DNA from: an uncultured Christensenella sp.
GTDB lineage: Bacteria > Bacillota > Clostridia > Christensenellales > UBA3700
Length of the DNA stretch: 64,000 nucleotides
Direction of reading: 5' to 3'
Assembly (NCBI GenBank): GCA_949287655.1
Contig: CASEHD010000005.1
Span: forward strand, 29,128-93,127
Made by a program: the position numbers and the translations under genes. A model generated the notes under the pieces. The model did not search any database. It saw nothing but the letters and a program-made list of their open reading frames with translations, and was not told the origin of the DNA. This document shows, one piece after another, positions 8,931 to 17,640 of the stretch (within the stretch, counting starts at the first letter, position 1; each line of letters starts with the position of its first letter).

Positions 8931-9805
8931 AGCTCGCCTGTATTGACGTGGGCGGAACGACGATAAAATCCGCAGTGGTAACGGTCTCCGACCCCGACGA
9001 TCTCAGAAACGGTTACTCGCTGGGCTCGTTTTCGTTCGTCCCGACAGAAGCGCAGAAAGGCTTTGAAAGGATACGCGAAAACATACATTCGTCGATAGCC
9101 GCTCTTATAGACAAGCGCGGCTGTGAACGCATCGCAGTCGCTACCGCGGGCACCGTCGACTGGAACAGCGGCAAGGTGACTTACGCCACCGACGCTCTTC
9201 CGGGATTTACCGGCTACGATTTCTGCGCCGACCTTAAACAGACCTTCTCCCTGCCCGCCACGGTGATCAACGACGCCGCTGCGGCGGCGGTGGCGGAGCA
9301 TTACTGCGGAAACCCCGAAGGCCGCGACGTAGTGCTTACCCTGGGCACGGGACTGGGAAGCGCCCTCGTAAAGCCGGGCGTACTCGACGCGGACTGCGTG
9401 GAAGATCTGCACCTGGGGCACATTATCCTGCACGAAAACGGATATCTATGCAAGTGCGGCAACAAAGGCTGCGCGGAACAGTACGTTTCGGCAAGCGCGC
9501 TGAAGCGCGACTCAAAGCTGAACGACATCTCGCAGGTGTTTATAAAAAAGGAGCTCGAAGCCGTTAAAAACGCGTTCTTTGACAATATGCGCCGCGTGGT
9601 CGAATACGCGATACTGAAATACGACCCCGACGACGTCGTTATCGGCGGCGGCGTGGTTGAGATAAAAAGGCTGTGGTGGAACGACTTCGTCGCCGTATGC
9701 GACAAGCGCGCTCAGACCGCTCTGCGTCCCGCCAAGCTCGCGAACAAGGCGGGCGTACTCGGCGCGGCATATTCCGCTATGCGCGGCAAATTTCAATATC
9801 AATAA
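8927..9805 (+). CDS. nanK: ROK-family N-acetylmannosamine kinase NanK
   Basis: Phosphorylates ManNAc at C6 with ATP. 292 residues, ROK fold: phosphate-binding IDVGGTTIKSAVV at the N-terminus, catalytic Asp in VINDAAAAAVAEH, TLGTGLGSAL, and the zinc motif CKCGNKGCAEQYVS near residue 165. It starts with GTG inside the nanE stop. ROK kinases differ in sugar; the placement between nanE and nanA supports ManNAc rather than glucose. Confidence 0.92.
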   Translation: MKLACIDVGGTTIKSAVVTVSDPDDLRNGYSLGSFSFVPTEAQKGFERIRENIHSSIAALIDKRGCERIAVATAGTVDWNSGKVTYATDALPGFTGYDFCADLKQTFSLPATVINDAAAAAVAEHYCGNPEGRDVVLTLGTGLGSALVKPGVLDADCVEDLHLGHIILHENGYLCKCGNKGCAEQYVSASALKRDSKLNDISQVFIKKELEAVKNAFFDNMRRVVEYAILKYDPDDVVIGGGVVEIKRLWWNDFVAVCDKRAQTALRPAKLANKAGVLGAAYSAMRGKFQYQ

Positions 9806-9825
9806 TCATATCGGAGGAGATACAT

Positions 9826-10716
9826 ATGACTGACAAAAACAAGTTCAAGGGCGTGCTGCCGGCATTACTTACTCCGTTCGACAAAGACGGCAACGTAAGC
9901 AAAACCTCAGTTGACAAACTGATAAAATACAACCTCAAAAAAGGCGTAAACGGCTTCTATGTGGGCGGCTCCACCGGCGAAGGCATTTTGCTGACGATAG
10001 AGGAAAGGATCGCGCTGTTCAATTACGCGGCGGAAGCCAACGAAGGCAAGTCAACCCTTATCGCTCACGTCGGTACGATCGCAACTAAGCACGCGATCGA
10101 GATGGCTAAGGCTGCCGAAAAAGCCGGCTTCGACGCGATAAGCGCGGTCGCTCCCTACTACTTCAAGTTCGGCGCCGAAGCGATAAAGCAGTACTATTTT
10201 GACATCGCTTCCAGCGTAAACATCCCGATGATAATCTACAACTTCCCCGGCGCAAACGGCTTCTCCCTCGACAAGGAGACCGCTGAAAATATGTTCGCGG
10301 CGAACGACAAGTTCATCGGTATCAAACACACTACTTCCGATATGTACGCTCTGCAGCAGTTCAAGACGATGAAGGCCGATCCGATCGTTTACAACGGTTT
10401 TGACGAAATGTTCCTGGGCGGTCTCGCTATGGGCGCGGACGGCGGTATCGGCAGCACCTACAACTTTATGGCTGAGAAGTTCATCGCGATCTACAACGCG
10501 TTCAAGAAGAGCGATATAAAGGAAGCTCAGCGCGTTCAGAACGAAGCGAACGAGATAATCAACGTGCTGATAAAGTACGGCGTATTCGCCGGCGAAAAGT
10601 ACGTGCTCGACTGCCTCGGCATTCCGATGGGCGGTTGCCGCAAACCCTTCCTCCCGCTCTGCGAAGAAGGCAAGAAGGTCCTTGCCGAAATCGCTGAGCA
10701 ATTCCCCCGAGCATAA
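9826..10716 (+). CDS. nanA: N-acetylneuraminate lyase NanA
   Basis: Cleaves sialic acid to ManNAc and pyruvate; class I aldolase of the DHDPS/NAL family, 296 residues. Motifs: YVGGSTGEG (pyruvate-carboxylate loop), MIIYNFPG (catalytic Tyr), GIKHTTSD with the Schiff-base lysine near residue 163, and a GGIGSTYNF loop. The KHT after the lysine and the ST in GSTYN are NAL-like rather than DHDPS-like, and the operon agrees. ATG at 9826 has GGAGGAGA eight bases upstream. Confidence 0.94.
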   Translation: MTDKNKFKGVLPALLTPFDKDGNVSKTSVDKLIKYNLKKGVNGFYVGGSTGEGILLTIEERIALFNYAAEANEGKSTLIAHVGTIATKHAIEMAKAAEKAGFDAISAVAPYYFKFGAEAIKQYYFDIASSVNIPMIIYNFPGANGFSLDKETAENMFAANDKFIGIKHTTSDMYALQQFKTMKADPIVYNGFDEMFLGGLAMGADGGIGSTYNFMAEKFIAIYNAFKKSDIKEAQRVQNEANEIINVLIKYGVFAGEKYVLDCLGIPMGGCRKPFLPLCEEGKKVLAEIAEQFPRA

Positions 10717-10741
10717 CAAAAAAATCAGATAAAGGAAAATT

Positions 10742-12496
10742 ATGACAAACTCAAAAACCAACATTTTCCGGAAGGCAGGTTTTTTTATAAAAGATTTTTT
10801 CAGCCACTGGAATATCCCCGCAAAAGAAGGTTATTACCTTACCAACAAGGAATTTATGGCGTATGCGGTCGGCGGCATGGGCGTGCAAGGTATGGGCATC
10901 CTTACCCAATACTTTGCTATCACCATGGGCGTACATCTCTCATACGTCTATAATTTCGATCAGCAGATAGTCTTGTACACCACGTGGATCGTGGCTATAC
11001 TCTCATTGTTCCGCGCTCCTCTCGTAGGCTGGATAATTGACAATACGGAAACAAAATGGGGCAAATACCGTCCTTATCTTTTGTTTACGGGATTTTTGAG
11101 CGTTGTTTGTTTCTGGCTGCTCGCGTTTATTCCCAACCTGTTTATGCCGGGCGAAGGCGAAGCTTATACCGAAACTAAAAAATGGCTGGTCGTAGGCTCT
11201 TATCAGTTGATATATTTTATCGCGCTGACGGTTTACAACATCTTCGCTTTCGGAAGAGTAGGGCTGTCTCAGGTCATAACCCCCAACACCAACGAACGCA
11301 CCAAACTGTATTCTGTAGGCGGCGTTATCGACTCTCTCGGACCTTCGATAGTTCAGATGCTCTTCCCGTTTATCGCAAACGGCGTCTACGGACAGCAGGG
11401 TCTTGTATACAACGAACAATACGGCAGCTGGACAGCCGAACAAGTGAAAGAGGCAGGTCTCGGTTTCGGTATGGAAAACATACTGACTTACCAGATCATC
11501 TTCCCTATCATGGGCTGTATATGCGTTGCCGTAGCTCTTATTATGTTCTTCGGCACCAAAGAACGTATCATACAAGAGAAAAAAGTTAAGCAGAAAGTCA
11601 GCTTTATCGGCGGCATAGTGAAAAGCTTTAAGAATAAGTATTTCTGGATATGCAATATATCCAACGCACTCGCTTTCGGCAGAATTGTGATTTTCGCCTC
11701 CGTAAACTACATATGCGCGTATATGATCGGTGGCAATCTCGGAGGCAATCTGCGCGGGCTCATGCCTACTTTAATGGCGGTAGGCTATGTCCCCGGAATG
11801 CTGTTCTCTCCTATAATTCAGAAACATCTGGGAAAAAAGAAGATGACGCTGTTGTCGTTCTTCGGATCGATGACGATATCTTTGCTGATACTCTTCCTCG
11901 TGCTGTATGCGTATAACGGAGCGGCAACGCCTTATCTGATGTTTGTAGGCATATTCCTGCACAACATATTCGCCGCGCTGTGGACGGTCACATCTCCTGC
12001 AATGACGGCTGATTATTGTGAATATCAGCAATGGAAAACGGGAGACCGGCTTGACGGATACATGTCTCAGTATACGCAGGTCTTTACCACCATAGTCGGA
12101 CTCTTTTCTTCATTGCTCACGAACGAGATACTTATAAAACTCGGCGCGGTAGACGCTGTCTCATACGAAAATCCGACCGTCATGCGCAACGTCTTCATTA
12201 TGTGGGCAATCCTCGGCGTAGTTTGCGGAGTTCTCGCCATGATCCCGTTCTTCTTCTGGGATCTGACGGAAAAGCGCCAGCTAGAAATGACGAGAGAAAT
12301 CAGGATACGAGCTCTGCAAGGCAAGATAGAGGACAACGAATTTACACAAGACGACGTAAAAGAAGCGCTTGAACTCGGCGTTCTCACAAAAGAACAAATT
12401 GCGGAGATGGGCTTCGACGCTCGGACGTCCGACGAAGAAGCGCCCGTCTCAGAAGCCGCCGCCGATGCGATCGACGGTAATGCCGCACAACAATAA
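10742..12496 (+). CDS. GPH-family sugar transporter, probably for sialic acid or sialosides
   Basis: Cation-coupled symporter of the MelB/GPH group in the major facilitator superfamily, 584 residues, about 12 helices. The diagnostic cytoplasmic motif after helix 2 is present: RAPLVGWIIDNTETKWGKYR followed by PY. A long second cytoplasmic segment and a 90-residue acidic C-terminal tail (ending AADAIDGNAAQQ) are present; the tail replaces the EIIA domain seen in some relatives. Last gene of the nan operon, 25 bases after nanA. The substrate is inferred from context: because the sialidase has no export signal, this protein could import small sialosides as well as free sialic acid. Confidence 0.85.
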   Translation: MTNSKTNIFRKAGFFIKDFFSHWNIPAKEGYYLTNKEFMAYAVGGMGVQGMGILTQYFAITMGVHLSYVYNFDQQIVLYTTWIVAILSLFRAPLVGWIIDNTETKWGKYRPYLLFTGFLSVVCFWLLAFIPNLFMPGEGEAYTETKKWLVVGSYQLIYFIALTVYNIFAFGRVGLSQVITPNTNERTKLYSVGGVIDSLGPSIVQMLFPFIANGVYGQQGLVYNEQYGSWTAEQVKEAGLGFGMENILTYQIIFPIMGCICVAVALIMFFGTKERIIQEKKVKQKVSFIGGIVKSFKNKYFWICNISNALAFGRIVIFASVNYICAYMIGGNLGGNLRGLMPTLMAVGYVPGMLFSPIIQKHLGKKKMTLLSFFGSMTISLLILFLVLYAYNGAATPYLMFVGIFLHNIFAALWTVTSPAMTADYCEYQQWKTGDRLDGYMSQYTQVFTTIVGLFSSLLTNEILIKLGAVDAVSYENPTVMRNVFIMWAILGVVCGVLAMIPFFFWDLTEKRQLEMTREIRIRALQGKIEDNEFTQDDVKEALELGVLTKEQIAEMGFDARTSDEEAPVSEAAADAIDGNAAQQ

Positions 12497-12513
12497 CAAC
12501 AATCGATATACAT

Positions 12514-12544
12514 AAAAAATGCGCCTGAAAGGGCGCATTTTTTT
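12514..12544. terminator. Bidirectional intrinsic terminator after the nan operon
   Basis: AAAAAATGCGCC (12514-12525) pairs with GGCGCATTTTTT (12532-12543) around a short loop. It has a T-run on the plus strand and an A-run on the other side, so it can end both the nan operon and the convergent macro-domain gene whose stop is about 90 bases away. Confidence 0.9.
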
Positions 12545-12636
12545 ATGCGGATCTCTTTTTTTACGGATTTTCTCCGTCGGTTTTTTGCCTCTTGAAATTC
12601 GGTTTTTCTTCTTTTATAATCGCGGATATCTTCAAA

Positions 12637-13152
12637 TCAATACTTTGTATTTTTAAGAGTCAACACATATTGAGCATACGCTCTTTCCGAAAAACAATAA
12701 AAATCAACCTTGATCGGATATGTCGGATTTTTCTCTTTCCATACTTTTACCGCGTCGACGGCGATCTTTGTCGCCTTTTCTATCGGGTAGCCGTATATGC
12801 CCGTGGAAATCGCGGGGAAAGCTATGCTGTGCAGATCGTGTTCCTTTGCGAGGTCGAGCGCGTTGATATAGCATTTTTCCAGAAGCGCCGCGTCGTTTGC
12901 AGACCCGCTGTAAACGGGACCCACAATGTGTATAACATATCTTGCCTTTAAATTGTAGCCTTTGGTTATCTTCGCTTCGCCGGTGTCGCATCCGCCCAGC
13001 GCGATACATTCGGCGAGAAGTCCGGGACCGGCGGCGCGGTGTATCGCTCCGTCAACTCCTCCGCCACCTCGCAGAGTCTTGTTGGCGGCGTTGACAATGC
13101 AATCGCATTCGCTTTGGGTTATGTCGCCCAACAACACTTTAACGTCTTTCAT
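12637..13152 (-). CDS. Macro-domain protein (O-acetyl-ADP-ribose deacetylase type)
   Basis: ADP-ribose-binding hydrolase, 171 residues, one complete macro domain. Motifs of the MacroD/YmdB group: [25 protein letters not shown] (substrate loop 1), IHRAAGPGL, and [13 protein letters not shown] (loop 2). Likely removes acetyl from O-acetyl-ADP-ribose or mono-ADP-ribose from proteins. The ATG at 13152 is preferred because AGGGGAG lies just upstream; an ATG four codons earlier overlaps that site. It is a single-gene unit with no relation to its neighbours visible. Confidence 0.93.
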   Translation of the reverse strand: MKDVKVLLGDITQSECDCIVNAANKTLRGGGGVDGAIHRAAGPGLLAECIALGGCDTGEAKITKGYNLKARYVIHIVGPVYSGSANDAALLEKCYINALDLAKEHDLHSIAFPAISTGIYGYPIEKATKIAVDAVKVWKEKNPTYPIKVDFYCFSERAYAQYVLTLKNTKY

Positions 13153-13288
13153 ATCTCCCCTCATCCCGCGCGCATTATACCGCGCGCCTGCTTTATAATA
13201 TCAGTTTATCATCTGCCCTGCGCTATTGTCAATACGTGTTGGAATATGACGCGTTTAAAGCGTATCTGAACATAACTGCACAAAGTGT

Positions 13289-13326
13289 AAAAATATACCG
13301 ACTCGCCGTGAGCCGGTATATTTTTT
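13289..13326. terminator. Strong intrinsic terminator downstream of carB-dapF
   Basis: AAAAATATACCG (13289-13300) pairs with CGGTATATTTTT (13314-13325), extended by CTC/GAG, with a T-run on both strands. It lies about 275 bases after the dapF stop on the minus strand and may end the pyrimidine operon or a separate small RNA (see 13327-13552). Confidence 0.85.
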
Positions 13327-13552
13327 GCGTAGCAAGTTTCTTAAATATTATCGTGCGCCGCGCCCGGGCGCGGCGATCCGCAAACGGCGCGTTGCGATAA
13401 AGACCTCTTGTCCCGTCGGCGTAACCGCTGCTTTCCGCGACTTTTTACAAAGACCTTTTTATACGGTCGGGACAGTTTGCTCACAGTCGCCGTTATATGC
13501 CGTAGACCTTTGCCGCGGGCGTTTGCGCCCCTTTAATAAAGGGCTCTGATAT
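13327..13552 (-). ncRNA. Candidate structured RNA between dapF and its terminator
   Basis: The 13153-13599 gap holds no credible reading frame. On the minus strand it shows a weak promoter (GAGACA, 17 bases, TATATC, ending near 13559), then hairpins CCCTTT/AAAGGG and GGGCG/CGCCC, a long-range TGTCCCG/CGGGACA pairing, a perfect GC palindrome CGCCGCGCCC/GGGCGCGGCG, and finally the terminator at 13289-13326. GGTCT recurs three times. It matches no RNA family I know: SRP, RNase P, tmRNA and 6S signatures are absent. It could equally be a long structured 3' UTR. Confidence 0.3.
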
Positions 13553-13599
13553 ACTTTTTTACCGGACGTTTGTCTCGGTTTAACGCCTGCCGTTATTTA

Positions 13600-16500
13600 T
13601 CAGATCTCGACCTCGCCGTCAAAGACCTTTACCGCGGTTCCCGTCATATATACTATGCCGTCGGCATAGCGCACGGTAAGGTCGCCGCCCGGCTGTTTTA
13701 CCGTGATCTCCTCTCCCGCGGGACAGAGACCGTTTTCCACAGCCGCTACGACCGCGGCGCATGCGCCGGTGCCGCACGACCTGGTCTCACCGCTTCCTCT
13801 CTCCCACACTCTCATCTTGAGCGTGTGATCGTCCAGAACCTTTACGAATTCGGTATTCACTCTTTCGGGGAACAGAGGGTCGGTCTCAAACGCGCTGCCG
13901 ACCTTGTTGACGTCGAAGCGGTCGAGGTGGTTGAGCATTACCACGCAATGCGGATTGCCCATATTCACGCAGGTGATGTTGTACTCTGCGCCGTCCACCG
14001 TGTATTTCTTGCCGATTATCCTGCCTTCCGCCTTTGCGGGGATCTTCTCTGCGTCCAATTCGGGCGCGCCCATATTGACGGTGATGTATGTAGCCTCGCC
14101 CTTTTCAGTCTTAATACTTATCTCTTTGAAGCCGGATATCGTTTCCACCGTAAACTCACGTTTGCGGACGATGTTGTTATCGTAAAGATATTTTGCGACG
14201 CATCTTATGCCGTTGCCCGACATTTCTCCTTCCGTTCCGTCGAGATTGAACATCCTCATCTTCGCGTCCGCGCTTTTCGACGGCAGGATAAGAATAACGC
14301 CCTCGCCTCCTATGCCCGTGTATCTGTCGGACAATCTTATCGCGAGCATCTCGGGGCTGTCTATCGGGCTTTCGAAACAGTTGAAGCATATATAGTCGTT
14401 GCCCGCGCCGTGCATTTTCGTGAATTTACGCAAAGTCTTGCCCTTGCGCAGTTTGTTGATATCGACAAGCTCGGTATTAAACTCCGAATATCTGCTCATA
14501 AGGCTGTTGGCGACCGCGTTTGCCGTATCTATCGAAGTAAGGCACGGTATAGCTCTTTCGACCGCTTTACGTCTTATCTTTACGCTGTCGCGGGTGGGCA
14601 GTTTGCCCTTGGACGACGTGGAGATGATATAATTGACCTTTCCGCTTTCGATAAGGGTCAGGTTGTTGTGTTCGTGATTCTGGTGTATCTTGTCGACGAC
14701 GATGACGTCCATACCCTGGTCTCTGAGCACCTTAGCCGTGCCCGCCGTGGCGTAAAGCGTATAGCCGAGGTCCTCGAATTTCTGCGCTATCTCGCCGATC
14801 TCGTGTTTGTCCTGATCTCTTACCGTGATGAATATGCCGCCCTTCTTTTTCATCTTGTAGCCTGCCGCGACAAGACCTTTGAAAAGCGCTTCCTCAAGGG
14901 TGCCCGCTATGCCGAGAACTTCGCCTGTCGACTTCATTTCGGGTCCCAGCTGGGTATCCACGTTGGTCAGCTTCTCAAACGAGAACACCGGGACTTTTAC
15001 CGCTACGTACGGCGAATTGGGGTAAAGACCTGTACCGTAACCCATGTCTTTGAGCTTTTCGCCGAGTATCGCGCGGGTCGCGAGGTCTACCATCGGCACG
15101 CCCGTTACCTTGCTGAGGTAAGGTATCGTGCGGCTCGACCTCGGATTAACTTCGATAACGTACAGTTCGTCTTTATAAATAAGGTACTGGATATTGACAA
15201 GGCCCACCGTATGCAGCGATACCGCGAGACGCTTTGAGCAATCCACGATGCGCTCCGTCATCTCGTCGCCGAGGTCCCATGCGGGATATACCGCGATCGA
15301 GTCGCCGGAGTGTATGCCCGTTCTTTCGACGTGCTGCATAACGCCCGGGATAAGGATCTCTTCGCCGTCGCAGATCGCGTCTATCTCAAGCTCTTTACCC
15401 ATAAGGTATTTGTCGATAAGCACCGGATTTTCTATGCCCTGCGCGAGAATGACGTCCATGTATTCCTTTACGTCGTCGTCACTGTAACATACGGTCATGT
15501 TCTGACCGCCGAGGACGTAGGACGGGCGCAGCAGGGTCGGATAACCTATCTCGTTCGCGACGCGGAGCGCCTCTTCTTTCGTCATTACCGTGAAGCCCTT
15601 GGGACGCTTGATTTTGAGTTTTTCGAGCAGTTCGTCGAATTTTTCTCTGTCCTCCGCCATATCGATGTATTCCGCCTGCGTGCCGAGGATCTTAATGCCC
15701 TTTTGCCTGAGCATCTTGGTCAGCTTTATCGCAGTCTGTCCGCCGAACGCGACAACCACGCCGTACGGCTTTTCGGTATTGAGTATGCTGAGCACGTCTT
15801 CGTTGGTCAGCGGCTCGAAATACAGCCTGTCCGCGGTGTCGAAGTCGGTTGAAACGGTTTCCGGGTTATTGTTGACGATGACGACCTCGTAGCCCTTTTC
15901 TTTAAGCGCCCACACGCAATGGACTGAAGCGTAGTCGAACTCTATGCCCTGACCTATTCTTATCGGTCCGCTGCCGAAAACGACGATCCTCTTTTTATCC
16001 GTCTTGTTGTTTTCGAGGAATTCGAGCGCCTCGTTTTCGTCGTCGTAAGTGGAATAGAAATACGGGGTCTGAGCGCTGAATTCCGCCGCGCAGGTATCGA
16101 CCATCTTATAAGACGCGTATCTCTTGTTCTTTATTTTGTCCTTGCTGAAACTTTCGATCGTCTTGTCGAGGTAGCCCATCTTTTTCGCTTCGAGATACAG
16201 CTCGTCGGTCAAAGGCTCGCTCGCGAGGCGTCTTTCCATCTTTACAAGGTTGAGATATTTGTTGAGGAACCACCTGTCTATCTTTGTCTTATTGTATATC
16301 TCGTCGACCGAGAAGCCTCTTTTGAGCGCTTCGTATACGACGAATATTCTCTCGTCGTCGCAGTCGTTGAGTTTTTCCGAAAGTTCCGCGTCCGTCATCG
16401 CCATGAATTTCTCGCTGTTCAGCGTATCGTGGGATATCTCCGCGCCTCTGACAGCTTTTAAAATAGCGTGTTCATACGAAGTGCCTATGCTCATGACCTC

Positions 16501-17640
16501 GCCGGTAGCCTTCATCTGCGTGCCCAGTTTTCGGCTGGCATAGAAGAACTTGTCAAACGGCCATTTGGGGAATTTGACGACGATATAGTCGACGGACGGC
16601 TCAAAACAAGCGTAAGTCGTGCCGGTGACCTGGTTGAGTATCTCGTCCAGCGTGTAACCTATCGCGATCTTGGTCGCGACCTTCGCGATCGGATAGCCCG
16701 TAGCCTTTGAAGCGAGCGCGGAAGAACGCGAAACGCGCGGGTTAACCTCTATCACCGCGTATTCAAAGCTGTCCGGTCTCAAAGCGAACTGGACGTTGCA
16801 TCCGCCCTCGACCTCGAGCGCGTCGACTATCTGCAAAGCCGCGCTCCTCAGCATCTGGAATTCTTTTTCCGCAAGGGTCACCGTCGGAGCGACGACTATG
16901 CTGTCGCCGGTATGAACGCCGACCGGGTCGACGTTTTCCATCGAGCATATCGTAATGCAATTGCCCTTGCTGTCGCGCATTACCTCGAATTCGATCTCTT
17001 TCCAACCGCTTATGCACTTTTCGACAAGGATCTGATGTATCGGGGAGCTTCTGAGTCCGCCTTCCGCGATCTCTCTGAACTGATCTTCGTCGTCGGCGAT
17101 ACCGCCGCCGGTGCCGCCCAGCGTAAACGCGGGACGGATTATTACCGGATATCCTATCTTTTCAGCGACCCTTACGCCGTCTTCGAGGTCGTTGACGACT
17201 TCCGACGGAATGACTGGCTGACCAATTTCCGCAAGCGTATCCTTAAACGCCTGTCTGTCCTCCGCACGGTCTATCGTCTCCGGCTTCGCGCCCAGAAGCT
17301 TTACGCCCATCTTGTCGAGGAAGCCCTCTTTCGCCAGCTGCATCGAAAGGGTAAGTCCGTTCTGACCGCCCATCGTCGACAAAAGACTGTCCGGGCGTTC
17401 TTTTTCAATTATTCTCTTTACCGTATTCAGCGTAAGCGGCTCGATATAGATCCTGTCCGCGACCGCGTTGTCGGTCATTATCGTAGCCGGATTGGAGTTG
17501 ACCAGCACGACTTCGAGTCCGTCGGCTTTGAGCGCGCGGCACGCCTGGGTGCCCGCATAGTCGAATTCAGCCGCCTGTCCTATGACGATAGGACCCGAGC
17601 CTATTACCATTACCTTGTGTATGTCTTTATTGAGTGGCAT
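13600..17640 (-). CDS. carB-dapF: Fused carbamoyl-phosphate synthase large chain and diaminopimelate epimerase
   Basis: One uninterrupted frame of 1346 residues. Residues 1 to about 1069 are a full CarB: two ATP-grasp halves (GSGPIVIGQAAEFDYAGTQA near residue 14 and GSGPIRIGQGIEFDYASVH in the second half), the oligomerisation region, and the C-terminal MGS-like regulatory domain. From about 1070 a complete DapF follows, starting FTKMHGAGNDY (Met1076) with both catalytic cysteines, Cys1147 in GNGIRC and Cys1289 in SCGTGAC, 142 residues apart as in separate enzymes. No stop, start signal or ribosome site lies at the junction. The protein thus joins pyrimidine/arginine precursor synthesis to lysine/peptidoglycan precursor synthesis. 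Its ATG overlaps the carA stop by one base. Confidence 0.95.
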   Translation of the reverse strand: MPLNKDIHKVMVIGSGPIVIGQAAEFDYAGTQACRALKADGLEVVLVNSNPATIMTDNAVADRIYIEPLTLNTVKRIIEKERPDSLLSTMGGQNGLTLSMQLAKEGFLDKMGVKLLGAKPETIDRAEDRQAFKDTLAEIGQPVIPSEVVNDLEDGVRVAEKIGYPVIIRPAFTLGGTGGGIADDEDQFREIAEGGLRSSPIHQILVEKCISGWKEIEFEVMRDSKGNCITICSMENVDPVGVHTGDSIVVAPTVTLAEKEFQMLRSAALQIVDALEVEGGCNVQFALRPDSFEYAVIEVNPRVSRSSALASKATGYPIAKVATKIAIGYTLDEILNQVTGTTYACFEPSVDYIVVKFPKWPFDKFFYASRKLGTQMKATGEVMSIGTSYEHAILKAVRGAEISHDTLNSEKFMAMTDAELSEKLNDCDDERIFVVYEALKRGFSVDEIYNKTKIDRWFLNKYLNLVKMERRLASEPLTDELYLEAKKMGYLDKTIESFSKDKIKNKRYASYKMVDTCAAEFSAQTPYFYSTYDDENEALEFLENNKTDKKRIVVFGSGPIRIGQGIEFDYASVHCVWALKEKGYEVVIVNNNPETVSTDFDTADRLYFEPLTNEDVLSILNTEKPYGVVVAFGGQTAIKLTKMLRQKGIKILGTQAEYIDMAEDREKFDELLEKLKIKRPKGFTVMTKEEALRVANEIGYPTLLRPSYVLGGQNMTVCYSDDDVKEYMDVILAQGIENPVLIDKYLMGKELEIDAICDGEEILIPGVMQHVERTGIHSGDSIAVYPAWDLGDEMTERIVDCSKRLAVSLHTVGLVNIQYLIYKDELYVIEVNPRSSRTIPYLSKVTGVPMVDLATRAILGEKLKDMGYGTGLYPNSPYVAVKVPVFSFEKLTNVDTQLGPEMKSTGEVLGIAGTLEEALFKGLVAAGYKMKKKGGIFITVRDQDKHEIGEIAQKFEDLGYTLYATAGTAKVLRDQGMDVIVVDKIHQNHEHNNLTLIESGKVNYIISTSSKGKLPTRDSVKIRRKAVERAIPCLTSIDTANAVANSLMSRYSEFNTELVDINKLRKGKTLRKFTKMHGAGNDYICFNCFESPIDSPEMLAIRLSDRYTGIGGEGVILILPSKSADAKMRMFNLDGTEGEMSGNGIRCVAKYLYDNNIVRKREFTVETISGFKEISIKTEKGEATYITVNMGAPELDAEKIPAKAEGRIIGKKYTVDGAEYNITCVNMGNPHCVVMLNHLDRFDVNKVGSAFETDPLFPERVNTEFVKVLDDHTLKMRVWERGSGETRSCGTGACAAVVAAVENGLCPAGEEITVKQPGGDLTVRYADGIVYMTGTAVKVFDGEVEI

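Noticed and set aside
13327..13552. Identity as SRP RNA, 6S RNA, RNase P RNA or tmRNA
   Set aside because: GCGGAAAGCAGC recalls the SRP loop, but the partner strand is missing; no signature of the other three families is present.
13570..15237. Long plus-strand frame opposite dapF/carB
   Set aside because: Antisense shadow of a well conserved gene; Arg/Tyr/His-rich product without motifs.
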